DNA of 64,000 nucleotides from Siderastrea radians (Eukaryota > Cnidaria > Anthozoa > Scleractinia > Rhizangiidae). The notes under the pieces were generated by a model. It made no database searches. It was not told where the DNA came from and saw only the letters and a program-made list of their open reading frames with translations. Location: NCBI GenBank assembly GCA_964017195.1, contig OZ024888.1, positions 18,640,201 to 18,704,200 on the forward strand, given 5' to 3'. Of the stretch, positions 56,466 to 64,000 are shown piece by piece. The position numbers and the translations under genes were made by a program. Numbering within the stretch: the first letter of the stretch is position 1; the number at the start of each line of letters is the position of its first letter.

Positions 56466-56633
56466 CCTTGGACCCTTGGCTCTCATTGGTCAGCTTATCC
56501 TATCCATATAAGGACTTGTTATCTTCCCATTGGTCAACTTGTTATGACCTTATAAGGACCTCTTGTCTTCCCATTGGTCCGTTGTCCCTATTTAAGGAGC
56601 TCACTTGGTCCTCCGACTCGTCATTCCAAGTAG

Positions 56634-56858
56634 ATGGACTACTACCAAGATCTCAACCGAGACGACTTTGCTTCCACCGAAGACTATTTGGCTGAACGGG
56701 TCAAACGAGGTCTAGCAGCGGGATTCACGTTCCAACAGTGCCGACAGCACCACGTCATTGATTTCGGTTTGGCCTTAGGGTTGACTCCCACGGAGATTCT
56801 AGCTATTGTAGGTCCAGACACCGGCTACGTATTTAAATGCCCCCCAACATCGACATGA
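56634..56858 (+). CDS. Small protein upstream of the SLOG frame
   Basis: 74 residues from ATG 56634, with a TATTTAAG box at 56589-56596. Acidic helix (YYQDLNRDDFASTEDYLAER), then a hydrophobic part (DFGLALGLTPTEILAIVG). It ends 22 bp inside the SLOG frame, at a CCCCCC run (56840-56845). It may be the SLOG protein's own N-terminal part, made by frame change, or a separate small gene. Not recognised. Confidence 0.5.
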   Translation: MDYYQDLNRDDFASTEDYLAERVKRGLAAGFTFQQCRQHHVIDFGLALGLTPTEILAIVGPDTGYVFKCPPTST

Positions 56859-57532
56859 TTGGAGAACACGATGTGGATGCCTTGGAACTGCAAGTGGGTC
56901 ATGGCCATGTGGTCTACACAGGGGGAGCCAAAGGTACGGATGCCCTTGTGGAACAACAGGCCAAACACTTTGGGATGCAACTCGAAGTCCTGGTCCCCCC
57001 GAACCATCCTCGAGCCACGTTCATCACCCCTTCTACGGTGGAAGTGCTGATGTTGGCCAACCCTCATCTTCACCAAGCGGCAGAGAAACTAGGGAAACGA
57101 ATGCCCAGTCATTTTTACACCCTGCAATTGCTGCAACGCAATTATCAAATTGCCAAGAAAGCCCATACCATCTATGCCTTTGGCATTTTGGAACCGGATC
57201 ATAAACGCGTGAAAGGGGGTACCGGTTGGACCGTGCAATTGGCTATGGATCAAGGCAAACCCGTCTACCTCTTTGACATACCCAGTCAAACGTGGTACCG
57301 TTCGGACCATTACTACCAAGTCAACGAGAATGCCGCCACCCTGGTCACTGGCAGTCAATTTGTCCCTTGGGGACCCAAAAAGCCCACCCTTCATCAAAGC
57401 AGTGCCGTGGTAGGATCCCGGGAGGTGGACGACAAAACCCGAGCCGAAATTCAAGCCTTATTCAACCGCACGTTCTGTCTCCCCGAGAACATTGATCAAT
57501 TACGTATGGAACTGGAAGACTTTCATTTGTAA
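56837..57532 (+). CDS. SLOG-fold (YspA/LOG-like) nucleotide-binding protein
   Basis: 231 residues from ATG 56837. Seen: HVVYTGGAKGTDALVEQQAK (~25-44), the glycine-rich nucleotide-binding loop of SLOG proteins; VLVPPNHP; IYAFGILEPD; GGTGWTVQLAMDQGKPVYLF; and near the C-terminus AVVGSREVDD (190-199), which looks like the first strand plus GSR motif normally found before the GGA loop. SLOG proteins bind nucleotide derivatives such as ADP-ribose products and occur in signalling and defence systems (family knowledge). On the plus strand, opposite to the virion block. Confidence 0.7.
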   Translation: MPPNIDMIGEHDVDALELQVGHGHVVYTGGAKGTDALVEQQAKHFGMQLEVLVPPNHPRATFITPSTVEVLMLANPHLHQAAEKLGKRMPSHFYTLQLLQRNYQIAKKAHTIYAFGILEPDHKRVKGGTGWTVQLAMDQGKPVYLFDIPSQTWYRSDHYYQVNENAATLVTGSQFVPWGPKKPTLHQSSAVVGSREVDDKTRAEIQALFNRTFCLPENIDQLRMELEDFHL

Positions 57533-57808
57533 TGATTTTAGTTTTTACTTTTTCAATCTGTACATAGACCCTTTTTAGTTTTTATTTTTTCCAATTGTAG
57601 TTTTTTTCCAATTGTAAATAGGCGCGCCCCTGCGTGGCAACAAGACAGACCACTCTTTGTAAAAACATCAACTCTTCTTTTTAATTAAAAAATTTTAAAA
57701 AACTGACATCACTGGTTTTGTACTTGGTCATAAATAATGTCTCTTGACTCACATGCGTCTTGACTCACAATAAAAAACTCAACAGGCATAAAAAATGTTC
57801 AAGTCCCT
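57533..57808. other. AT-rich intergenic region
   Basis: Convergent 3' ends of the SLOG gene and the gene at 57809-58195; T-rich, with an AATTGTA repeat and a GGCGCGCC block near 57622. No gene seen. Confidence 0.5.
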
Positions 57809-58195
57809 TCAAACAAACAAAACACGTCGTACACGATTGGCTCGTTCCCGTCTGTCCCGTTCCTCCGCTTTCTTCACTTCCCTGTAAAAATGACTGATGG
57901 TCAACCAAGCATTTCCGCAGTAAAGTTCCGGCAGATGCGCCGCCATATAAAAATTAAGTTCCTCAAAGAGCGCCATACTAATTGGCCAATATTTCTCCTC
58001 CCGGGTTGCCACTATACGGCGCTCAATAAAAGGGATGATTCGATTAGCCAGGGCTCTCTTTAACCTCTGGTAGGTGACTGCGTGAAGAGGAAGCCCATTC
58101 TCTGGCTCCACAAAACAGAGTAAAAATAAACGAAGGAACGCCTCCACACGTTGCCGATTCAGGGGGCGCCATGACTCCTCCCGTCTCTCGTACAA
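57809..58195 (-). CDS. Basic helical protein at the TIR edge, unknown
   Basis: Up to 128 residues. Arg/Glu-rich helices (RQRVEAFLRLFLLCFVEPEN, LKRALANRIIPFIERR, HFYREVKKAEERDRRERANR). No ATG occurs near the beginning; the 5' end falls exactly at the inner boundary of the right TIR (58195), and the frame runs on into it. The gene may have lost its start when the long TIR was formed. Not recognised. Confidence 0.4.
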   Translation of the reverse strand: MYERREESWRPLNRQRVEAFLRLFLLCFVEPENGLPLHAVTYQRLKRALANRIIPFIERRIVATREEKYWPISMALFEELNFYMAAHLPELYCGNAWLTISHFYREVKKAEERDRRERANRVRRVLFV

Positions 58196-59364
58196 AAATC
58201 CTGCCTCCCCGTGAATTGTACCATCCCGTGCTGCCTTACCGTCATGGCGACAAACTACTCTTTCCCCTCTGTGCCCATTGTGTGAAAGAAGAAATGGACA
58301 AACCTCTTTTGGACAGATCCTATCATTGCCATCACTCCGACCAACAACGCGCCCTCACCAGTACCTGGTGCAGCCCGGAATTAGTCAAAGCCGTTGAATT
58401 GGGGTACCAAGTCCAATACATCTATGAAGCCTGGCATTTTGAAGAAACCTGTGAGGGCCTCTTCGCCGATTATGTCAACACCTGGCTCAAAATCAAACAA
58501 GAAGCCAGTGGGTGGCCTAAGGATGACATGACGGAACAACAAAAACAACATTACATCGAACAGTATTTCCTGCATGAAGGCATCCAGTTAGAGTACGACA
58601 ACATCAAGAAGAACCCGGGCCTGCGTACCCTAGCTAAACTCATGCTCAACTCCATGTGGGGCAAATTTGGACAACGCCTCAACAAGACCCAAATTCAAGC
58701 CTTTCATGATCCACAGGTCTTTCATCGTTTCTTGGATAGTGATGTCTTGGACGTCCGTCACGTCTCCGTCATCAATGACGATATGGTGGAGGTGCACTAC
58801 CAAAATCAAAAAGAGGACATCCGCGTTTCACCCAACCTCAACATTTTTGTGGCCTGCTTCACCACCTGCCATGCTCGGCTCAAACTCTATACCGCCCTGG
58901 AAGCCTTAGGAGAAAGAGTCCTCTACTTTGATACGGATTCCGTCATCTACCTGGAGGAAACACCCGCTCAATTCAAACCTACCTTGGGTTGCTATCTAGG
59001 GGACTTCACCTCCGAAATAGATCATGATGAATACATCCAAGAATTCGTCAGCGGAGGACCCAAGAATTATGGATATTCTTCAAATAAAGGAAAGGTAGAA
59101 TGCAAGGTGCGAGGGTTCCGACTCAACAGTGAAGGACACGCGCAACTCAACTATGACGTCATGCGTCAGAATGTCCTCGACGAAATCAAGAAACCCCTCC
59201 TGAAACCCAGACAAACCCAAATCATCAAAACACACCAGATCGTCCGGGATCCCAAGCACTACCTACTGTACACCTTCCCCGAGTACAAACAGTATCAGTT
59301 GGTCTTCGACAAGAGAGTGGTAGATCCTGTCACCTTCCAGACCTACCCTTATGGATACCAGTGA
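58171..59364 (+). pseudogene. Truncated PolB copy in the right TIR
   Basis: 397 codons. Apart from eight new N-terminal residues it is identical to the end of 38257-42444. It holds polymerase motifs B and C (DTDS) but lacks the exonuclease domain and motif A, so it cannot polymerise. It exists because the TIR extends into PolB. The ATG at 58171 lies just outside the TIR, so a 45-kDa fragment could in principle be made. Confidence 0.9.
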
Positions 59365-59569
59365 AAGCCCCAACAAGATCATCGAATGTGAACAGTGTGA
59401 TCGAGAACATTGGGCGCCACCACCACCACCCCCATTCTACAGTTCCTTTGCCATACCTTTAATGAGAAATCATCGACGTCAATTACAACAATGGATTCGT
59501 GACAACAACCAATGGCGAAGAATAACTCGATGTCAAAAACAATGGTGGGGACCCTCTATTGAACATTAA
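59351..59569 (+). CDS. Second copy of the small Cys/Trp-rich gene
   Basis: TIR copy identical to 38052-38270 (72 residues, CEQC near the start). Since both TIRs keep it open, it is present as two intact genes pointing outward. Confidence 0.5.
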   Translation: MDTSESPNKIIECEQCDREHWAPPPPPPFYSSFAIPLMRNHRRQLQQWIRDNNQWRRITRCQKQWWGPSIEH

Positions 59570-59739
59570 GGAACACTCCAAAAACATTTCTCAGTTCTTG
59601 TAAAAACCAATTTAATAAAAAATATTATTTTTATTTCGTGTTGTTTTCAAAACCATATCAAATTCATATATGGGCCATAGATGGGTCACCCACGTTCAAG
59701 AAATTGGACTTTGGACTTTGAGCCCGCGTTTTCTCCGCG

Positions 59740-60140
59740 GTTTTCCCCCACCTTGAGCCCACGATCGATTTTTCAGACTCGTCAGCGGTTTCCCATCTCA
59801 AATCACGTGACTTCCGGTTGGATGAGCCCACCATCCTATTTTCCCCACTGGTCAGCGGTTTCCCATCTCAAATCACGTGACTTCCGGTTCCATGAGCCCA
59901 CCATCCCATTTTGACTACTGGTCAGCGGTTTCCCATCTCAAATCACGTGACTTCCGGTTGCATGAGCCCGCGATCCCTTTTTCACACTCGTCAGCGGTTT
60001 CCCATCTCAAATCACGTGACTTCCGGTTGCATGAGCCCGCGATCCCTTTTTCACACTCGTCAGCGGTTTCCCATCTCAAATCACGTGACTTCCGGTTGCA
60101 TGAGCCCACCATCCCATTTTGACCACTGGTCCGCGGTTTC
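59740..60140. repeat. Six 69/70-bp tandem units in the right TIR
   Basis: Mirror image of the array at 37480-37880, each unit with TCACGTGA and CAGCGGTTT. Confidence 0.95.
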
Positions 60141-60226
60141 CCCCACCGGAAATGACATGACGTCATTGATTTGCTCTCGACCAATCAGGAGCCTCCATAT
60201 GCCACATACGAGCGCCCTTTACTACT

Positions 60227-60232
60227 CAGTTT
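60227..60232. repeat. Target site duplication, Polinton 2 right
   Basis: CAGTTT, identical to 37389-37394. Confidence 0.95.
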
Positions 60233-60923
60233 GATTGGCTAAAAAAAGGATGCGATTTAGAGCCAAAAATTGTGCGATTCATGAATATATCGTACTGTTG
60301 AGAGCCAATTAGATTGCAAGGATCACCAGTGATTTCAAAATGTGTGTAATAAATTTGTAAACTGTTCAGTCTTGCCTTACTTTGATACGTTCTGAGTTCA
60401 GTAACGTGCAAAATAACACTTAGTCAATACCATTCTTTGCTCCTACGTGCGGTTAGTACAAGCGACCAGGAAGTACGAGGTCAGAGTGTCTGGAAGGGGA
60501 CTCGTGGGACTGGACAAACAGTTACATAATTCAGTCGAAAATGTTTGTTTCTTTTTGTGCTTTCATAATTATCCGATTTCTCTTGCATCCCCCTAGTAAA
60601 TAGAACAGTTTTCAACTGTGTCGAAAAATCAGAACGAAAGTAATTACTCTTACCAATCACAACAGAAGAAAAAACAAAATGACCAAATCAGAAATCAAAG
60701 CAAATAGAAGTAACGAGCGTCAAGCAAAGCGAAATGCGTGCAAGCAAGTCACGATTAGTTTTGGTTTGACTTCGGTTTGGTTAAGAAAGTGGCGCGAACG
60801 TTTTTATCCAACCAGAGAACTAAGTAAAGCAAAACCAACGCAAATATGACATTACGTTCGACACTCATTTGAAAACTGCTCTATCCACTCGTCTGTTGCA
60901 ACCCTTGTCAAAGCCATACGTAC
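60233..60923. other. Intronic DNA, nothing recognised
   Basis: Host intron between Polinton 2 and the LRR exon at 60924. AT-rich; no domain-bearing frame. Confidence 0.5.
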
Positions 60924-60995
60924 AGTGTTTTCAATCTTGTTAGACTGGAAAATACATTAACAGGAAGTCGATCAATGTTGTTTGAACTTAAATCT
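60924..60995 (-). CDS. LRR exon (72 bp)
   Basis: Acceptor GTTTTTCAG, donor GTACGTATGG; 72 bp, phase 2, open. The unit begins DLSSNNIDRLPVNVF and ends LTRLKTL. Its downstream intron (to 35577) contains Polinton 2. Confidence 0.85.
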
Positions 60996-61189
60996 CTGAA
61001 AAACAATGACACTTTTTTATTCCTCTCCTAATCATTTTCGCCATACCATTGGGAGAACAAAAATATATCCTAACATTGTGAGCCCTATTAAATCTAACAG
61101 GCTTTTGTTAATCGTAAAGTGTATATAATTTGTCTCACGATGTGGTCAACTTAAGTTGAAGATCGCTGTCTTAATCACTGCCAATATTA

Positions 61190-62260
61190 TTGTAATTTCT
61201 TCACTATTTACAGTGCGGCTACTCCAACCGGGCCAGTTGGAAGACAACTGACCAATCGCGACGCTAATTGAAAACAAAAGATAGCAAAGTTTTTTTTGTA
61301 AACAACCAATAATGTTGAAGCAGGCAGACAATGCACGTTCGAAAAAATTTGACACCGTGACCTCTGATAATGACCGCTCGGAAAACTGTCACGTCTACGA
61401 TTGGTTGCTTTCGATCCTAAATGTGCTAAATTTTGAGCAGAACCAGAACATTGAGATGTGGAATTCGCAATTGATACTAAAATTTTCGTCCATAATCAAA
61501 TCTTAAACAATTCTTTCGCTTCAGCAGTTCAGCTAATGCATCAGTTTGTTTGTAGAACAAACCTTTTCCGAAATGAAATTCGGTAACGCAACAAACCTGC
61601 TTGATTCTGATAAGCGTTCGCTCAGCGCAGCGAGTATAAACAAACACAGATCTAAAGATAAATATCGACATTTGCGCCATTTGCTCGTTCAATTATAAAC
61701 GGAGGTCCCCAAACCTCCGTATTCACTAAGTGCTTTTTGAATCAACAGGTGCTTATCATTGATGTATTGATTCTGGCTTCTGCAGCCCTTTCGCAGCCGC
61801 GGTCTCAATACCGCAAGGAAATCCAAATCCTTTATGTGAGCGTGGTTCAAGTCTGCAACGCAATCTCGTAAATTATAGCTGGGAATGTCGGCAACTGTTG
61901 CCAAACTCTTGATTCAATGTTACTTGTATTTTCTGGGCAAAAGCCACTTTGGAAACATTTACATTTACAATAAGCGTATAGCTTATGTGACGCGTAAAAC
62001 TATCCGCCAGATTTCAATCGTAGCGGGTCACCGAAGCTAACCAATAAAAAATGCGGCTATTTCCCGAGAGGTCCACAGAATGAGACAGTTTCAAATTTAT
62101 TTAGAGATTTATTGTCTAGATCCTTCAACGTTATTGGTTAGTTTATGAAAAATGTTGCCTTCTTTTGTTCTCAATTAGCGTTATGATTGGTCAATTTTCC
62201 TCCAAGTGGCCCGGTTCGAGTAGCTGCACTGTAAACTCTATTACAAATTATGTTCAGATT
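61190..62260. repeat. Inverted repeat pair of about 140 bp
   Basis: 61190-61325 and 62118-62260 are imperfect reverse complements (shared AATTAGCG, GATTGGTCA, TGGCCCGGTT, GCACTGTAAA, ATTGGTT) separated by ~790 bp of unique DNA with an ACGGAGGT/ACCTCCGT hairpin at 61702-61720. Either the ends of a non-autonomous DNA transposon or two inverted copies of one repeat. Confidence 0.55.
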
Positions 62261-63379
62261 CACACTGAAGATGGCAGACGTATGTGCCGAAACATGTACG
62301 TAAAACTTAAAAACGTCGTGTTAGTCATTAAATTAATCAGAAAAAAGTAAAGGATTATCTCCTTCTTACAAAAGAAGGAGGCTTGATTTTGGAAATAGCC
62401 AGTAATCTGACATTTCCAAGGTCAAACAGTTTCGAACACGGATTGAACAACTGTAGTGGCGATGCCGGAAAGCGGAATGACAAAGAGGAAATAGATAACG
62501 CCATTTCATGCTTTGCCCAACTCGCAAAAGCACGACAAGGATGTTGTTTTGTCAAGCAACAAGGCTTTTGTTTTTTCACCCAATATAAAGACCGCCTCTG
62601 AAAGCGGTAAGCAATATAAGGCTGGAGATAGTTCGGAGATTTTTTTGGCTCTTTTTTTTACTGTAATACCTGCCAAATGATGGACGGCATTTTCCCTCTC
62701 TCATTTGTTATTTTGTTGTTCTTATTCACATTCCCATCCCCGTTGCTATTCCTATTAGCATTCCTTTTTTTTATTCCTATCCTTCTTCCTTCTTAATCCT
62801 ATTATCAGCTTTTTAATTCTTATTTCTGTTATTATTCAAGCGCACGAACCAATAAAATGAATTGTACTGTTCATATATCAATAAATTGTTTACTGGATTT
62901 GTTCACTTTTTCTTTTTGGCCTTGCGATACTTCTATGGAAGGCAAAATAAAGATTTCTACGATAGAGTGAAATTATAGACTTTTATATTTGTGCTCCCCC
63001 AATATATACATTTTTTGACTATCCAATTTAACAACTTTTAGCTGATCCCAATAATATAAGGGTCGTACTTGGTTGAGTTTGAATCGCCTTATCTTCAAAG
63101 AGGGTTGCTGTCACTGGTCTTTTCATCGAGATAGATATTGCTCATAGAAAGTATAGATCTTGAAATCAATGTGGAAACTCCTGAAGAGTATAAAAGACCC
63201 TTTGTTTGGAAAAGACAGTTGTTATATCACCAGTAATTACATCTCCTCACGCCAACCTACGTTGACATACTTAGAACAAACAAGCCTTAATTCCATGTTT
63301 ACATAACTACTAATGGGGACAAAAAAAGCAAAAGAAGGCTTTATTAATAAGTTATTAGCAAATATCGTTGCAAACGTAC
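62261..63379. other. Intronic DNA, nothing recognised
   Basis: Includes a CTCCTTCTT/AAGAAGGAG hairpin at 62360-62382 and a T/C-rich stretch near 62690-62830. No gene seen. Confidence 0.5.
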
Positions 63380-63451
63380 AAATATCGTAACATTTTAACA
63401 CCAAGAAATACACCCGCGGGAAATCTCCTGATGTTGTTTGATTTTAGATCC
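63380..63451 (-). CDS. LRR exon (72 bp)
   Basis: Acceptor TTTTCGCAG, donor GTACGTTTGC; 72 bp, phase 2, open. The unit begins DLKSNNIRRFPAGVF and ends VKMLRYL. The most 5' LRR exon visible. Confidence 0.8.
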
Positions 63452-63770
63452 CTGCGAAAAGAATGGAAATTTTCATGTTATGAATCATACGGGTGCCTTT
63501 TCATTTTGCTAGTGGGACTCTGGTGGTACTGGTGCCTCAAAAAGAGGATTAATGGTAGGTCAAAAATATTTGGGAAAATAAGTATTCTTTTCTCTGGTGA
63601 GCTTAGCCTCATTGGAGACTTATTACTCCCTGGGCGTGCGCGCGCTCACAGCGCACGCAAATGACGCAGCAAATCGTGCGCAGTAAGGATGCGTAATGCA
63701 ATACAGGGGAATGACCTTAAGTGCCAGTTATCCGAATGGCAGCCCCTTGTCTGAGTAATAAGCCTGCGTG

Positions 63771-63828
63771 CAGACGTCTGCTATTTCCTTCGCTTCAGGC
63801 GGAAGCAGAGGAAATAGCAGACCTCTGC
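63771..63828. repeat. Hairpin of about 20 bp stem
   Basis: GCAGACGTCTGCTATTTCC pairs with GGAAATAGCAGACCTCTGC around a short GC-rich loop. Probably a foldback repeat. Confidence 0.6.
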
Positions 63829-63879
63829 ACGAACAAGATCCTCCACTAGGATCCTTGTTGTTCGTCAGTATTCTCAAAG

Positions 63880-64000
63880 ATCATGTTAGGGTTCCTTGAG
63901 TACCGTTGCCAGGTCCTTGAGGATCCTTGCAGGGTTCTTGAGGATTAGAGGTGGAGATCCTCAAGGTTCCCATCAAGATCCTCATGCAGATCTTTTCAAG
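63880..64000. repeat. Degenerate GGATCCTTG/CTTGAGG minisatellite
   Basis: Interspersed GGTTCCTTGAG, CCTTGAGGATCCTTG and GAGATCCTCAAGG units that run to the window edge. Confidence 0.6.

Larger units (their letters stand above)
37395..60226. mobile_element. Polinton 2 (Maverick/adintovirus-like), complete
   Basis: A 22,832-bp element starting AGTAGTAAAG and ending CTTTACTACT, flanked by a perfect CAGTTT duplication, with 2,032-bp TIRs. It carries PolB, PLA2, ATPase, protease, major capsid protein, two penton-like proteins, integrase and many small basic virion-like proteins. Extras include a tRNA-like gene, a SLOG gene and a GRF zinc-finger gene. All core genes are open and the TIRs almost identical, so insertion or TIR homogenisation is recent. 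It is more GC-rich than the host DNA around it. Confidence 0.97.
58195..60226 (-). repeat. Polinton 2 right terminal inverted repeat
   Basis: 2,032 bp, mirror of 37395-39426 with the tandem units at 59740-60140 and the small gene at 59351-59569. Confidence 0.95.

Noticed and set aside
58171..59364. A second polymerase gene
   Set aside because: Lacks exonuclease motifs and motif A; it is a TIR copy of the PolB end.

Overview
The window looks like genomic DNA of a marine invertebrate, most likely an anthozoan cnidarian. That placement is an inference from intron-rich genes plus Penelope, BEL/Pao, Crypton-like and Polinton elements; no species marker is visible. The only host gene that can be traced runs on the minus strand through the whole window. 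It appears as eight exons of exactly 72 bp, each encoding one 24-residue leucine-rich repeat (LRR), all in phase 2 and all with splice sites and no stops (63380-63451, 60924-60995, 35506-35577, 35089-35160, 26878-26949, 25362-25433, 4345-4416, 2336-2407). Everything else lies in its introns (or between neighbouring LRR genes).

Two complete Polinton/Maverick (adintovirus-like) elements sit in two of these introns. Polinton 1 is 6021-21158 (15,138 bp), visibly AT-rich, with a TGTCTA target duplication and 652/653-bp terminal inverted repeats (TIRs). Its genes in order are PolB with an endonuclease VII-like insert, a small HTH-like protein, chromodomain integrase, PLA2, adenain-type protease, core protein (partly duplicated), major capsid protein, a basic small protein, penton-like minor capsid protein and a PPxY-containing minor protein, all on the minus strand. 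The packaging ATPase and a collagen/fibre-like protein are on the plus strand. Polinton 2 is 37395-60226 (22,832 bp), more GC-rich, with a CAGTTT duplication and 2,032-bp TIRs that duplicate the last ~390 codons of its PolB. It has the same core (PolB, PLA2, ATPase, protease, capsid protein, two paralogous penton-like proteins, integrase). It adds a two-finger GRF zinc protein, a SLOG-fold gene, a polyglycine/RGG protein, several very small basic proteins, and a tRNA-like RNA polymerase III gene with its own T-run terminator between protease and ATPase.

The remaining intronic DNA holds a degraded BEL/Pao LTR retrotransposon (28849-34323), a Penelope GIY-YIG fragment, two Crypton-like recombinase remnants, a tRNA-derived SINE, foldback elements, a TTAA-flanked MITE, a THAP-like fragment and microsatellites.

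In both Polintons the genes form a self-contained virus-like set. PolB copies the protein-primed linear genome, integrase inserts it with 6-bp duplications, the ATPase packages it, capsid and penton proteins build the shell, and the protease probably trims virion proteins at recurrent (Q/M)xGG sites seen in many of the small proteins. All core genes are open, so both copies look young. The most unusual content is the tRNA-like gene, the SLOG gene with permuted motif order, and the polymerase-capturing TIRs of Polinton 2.
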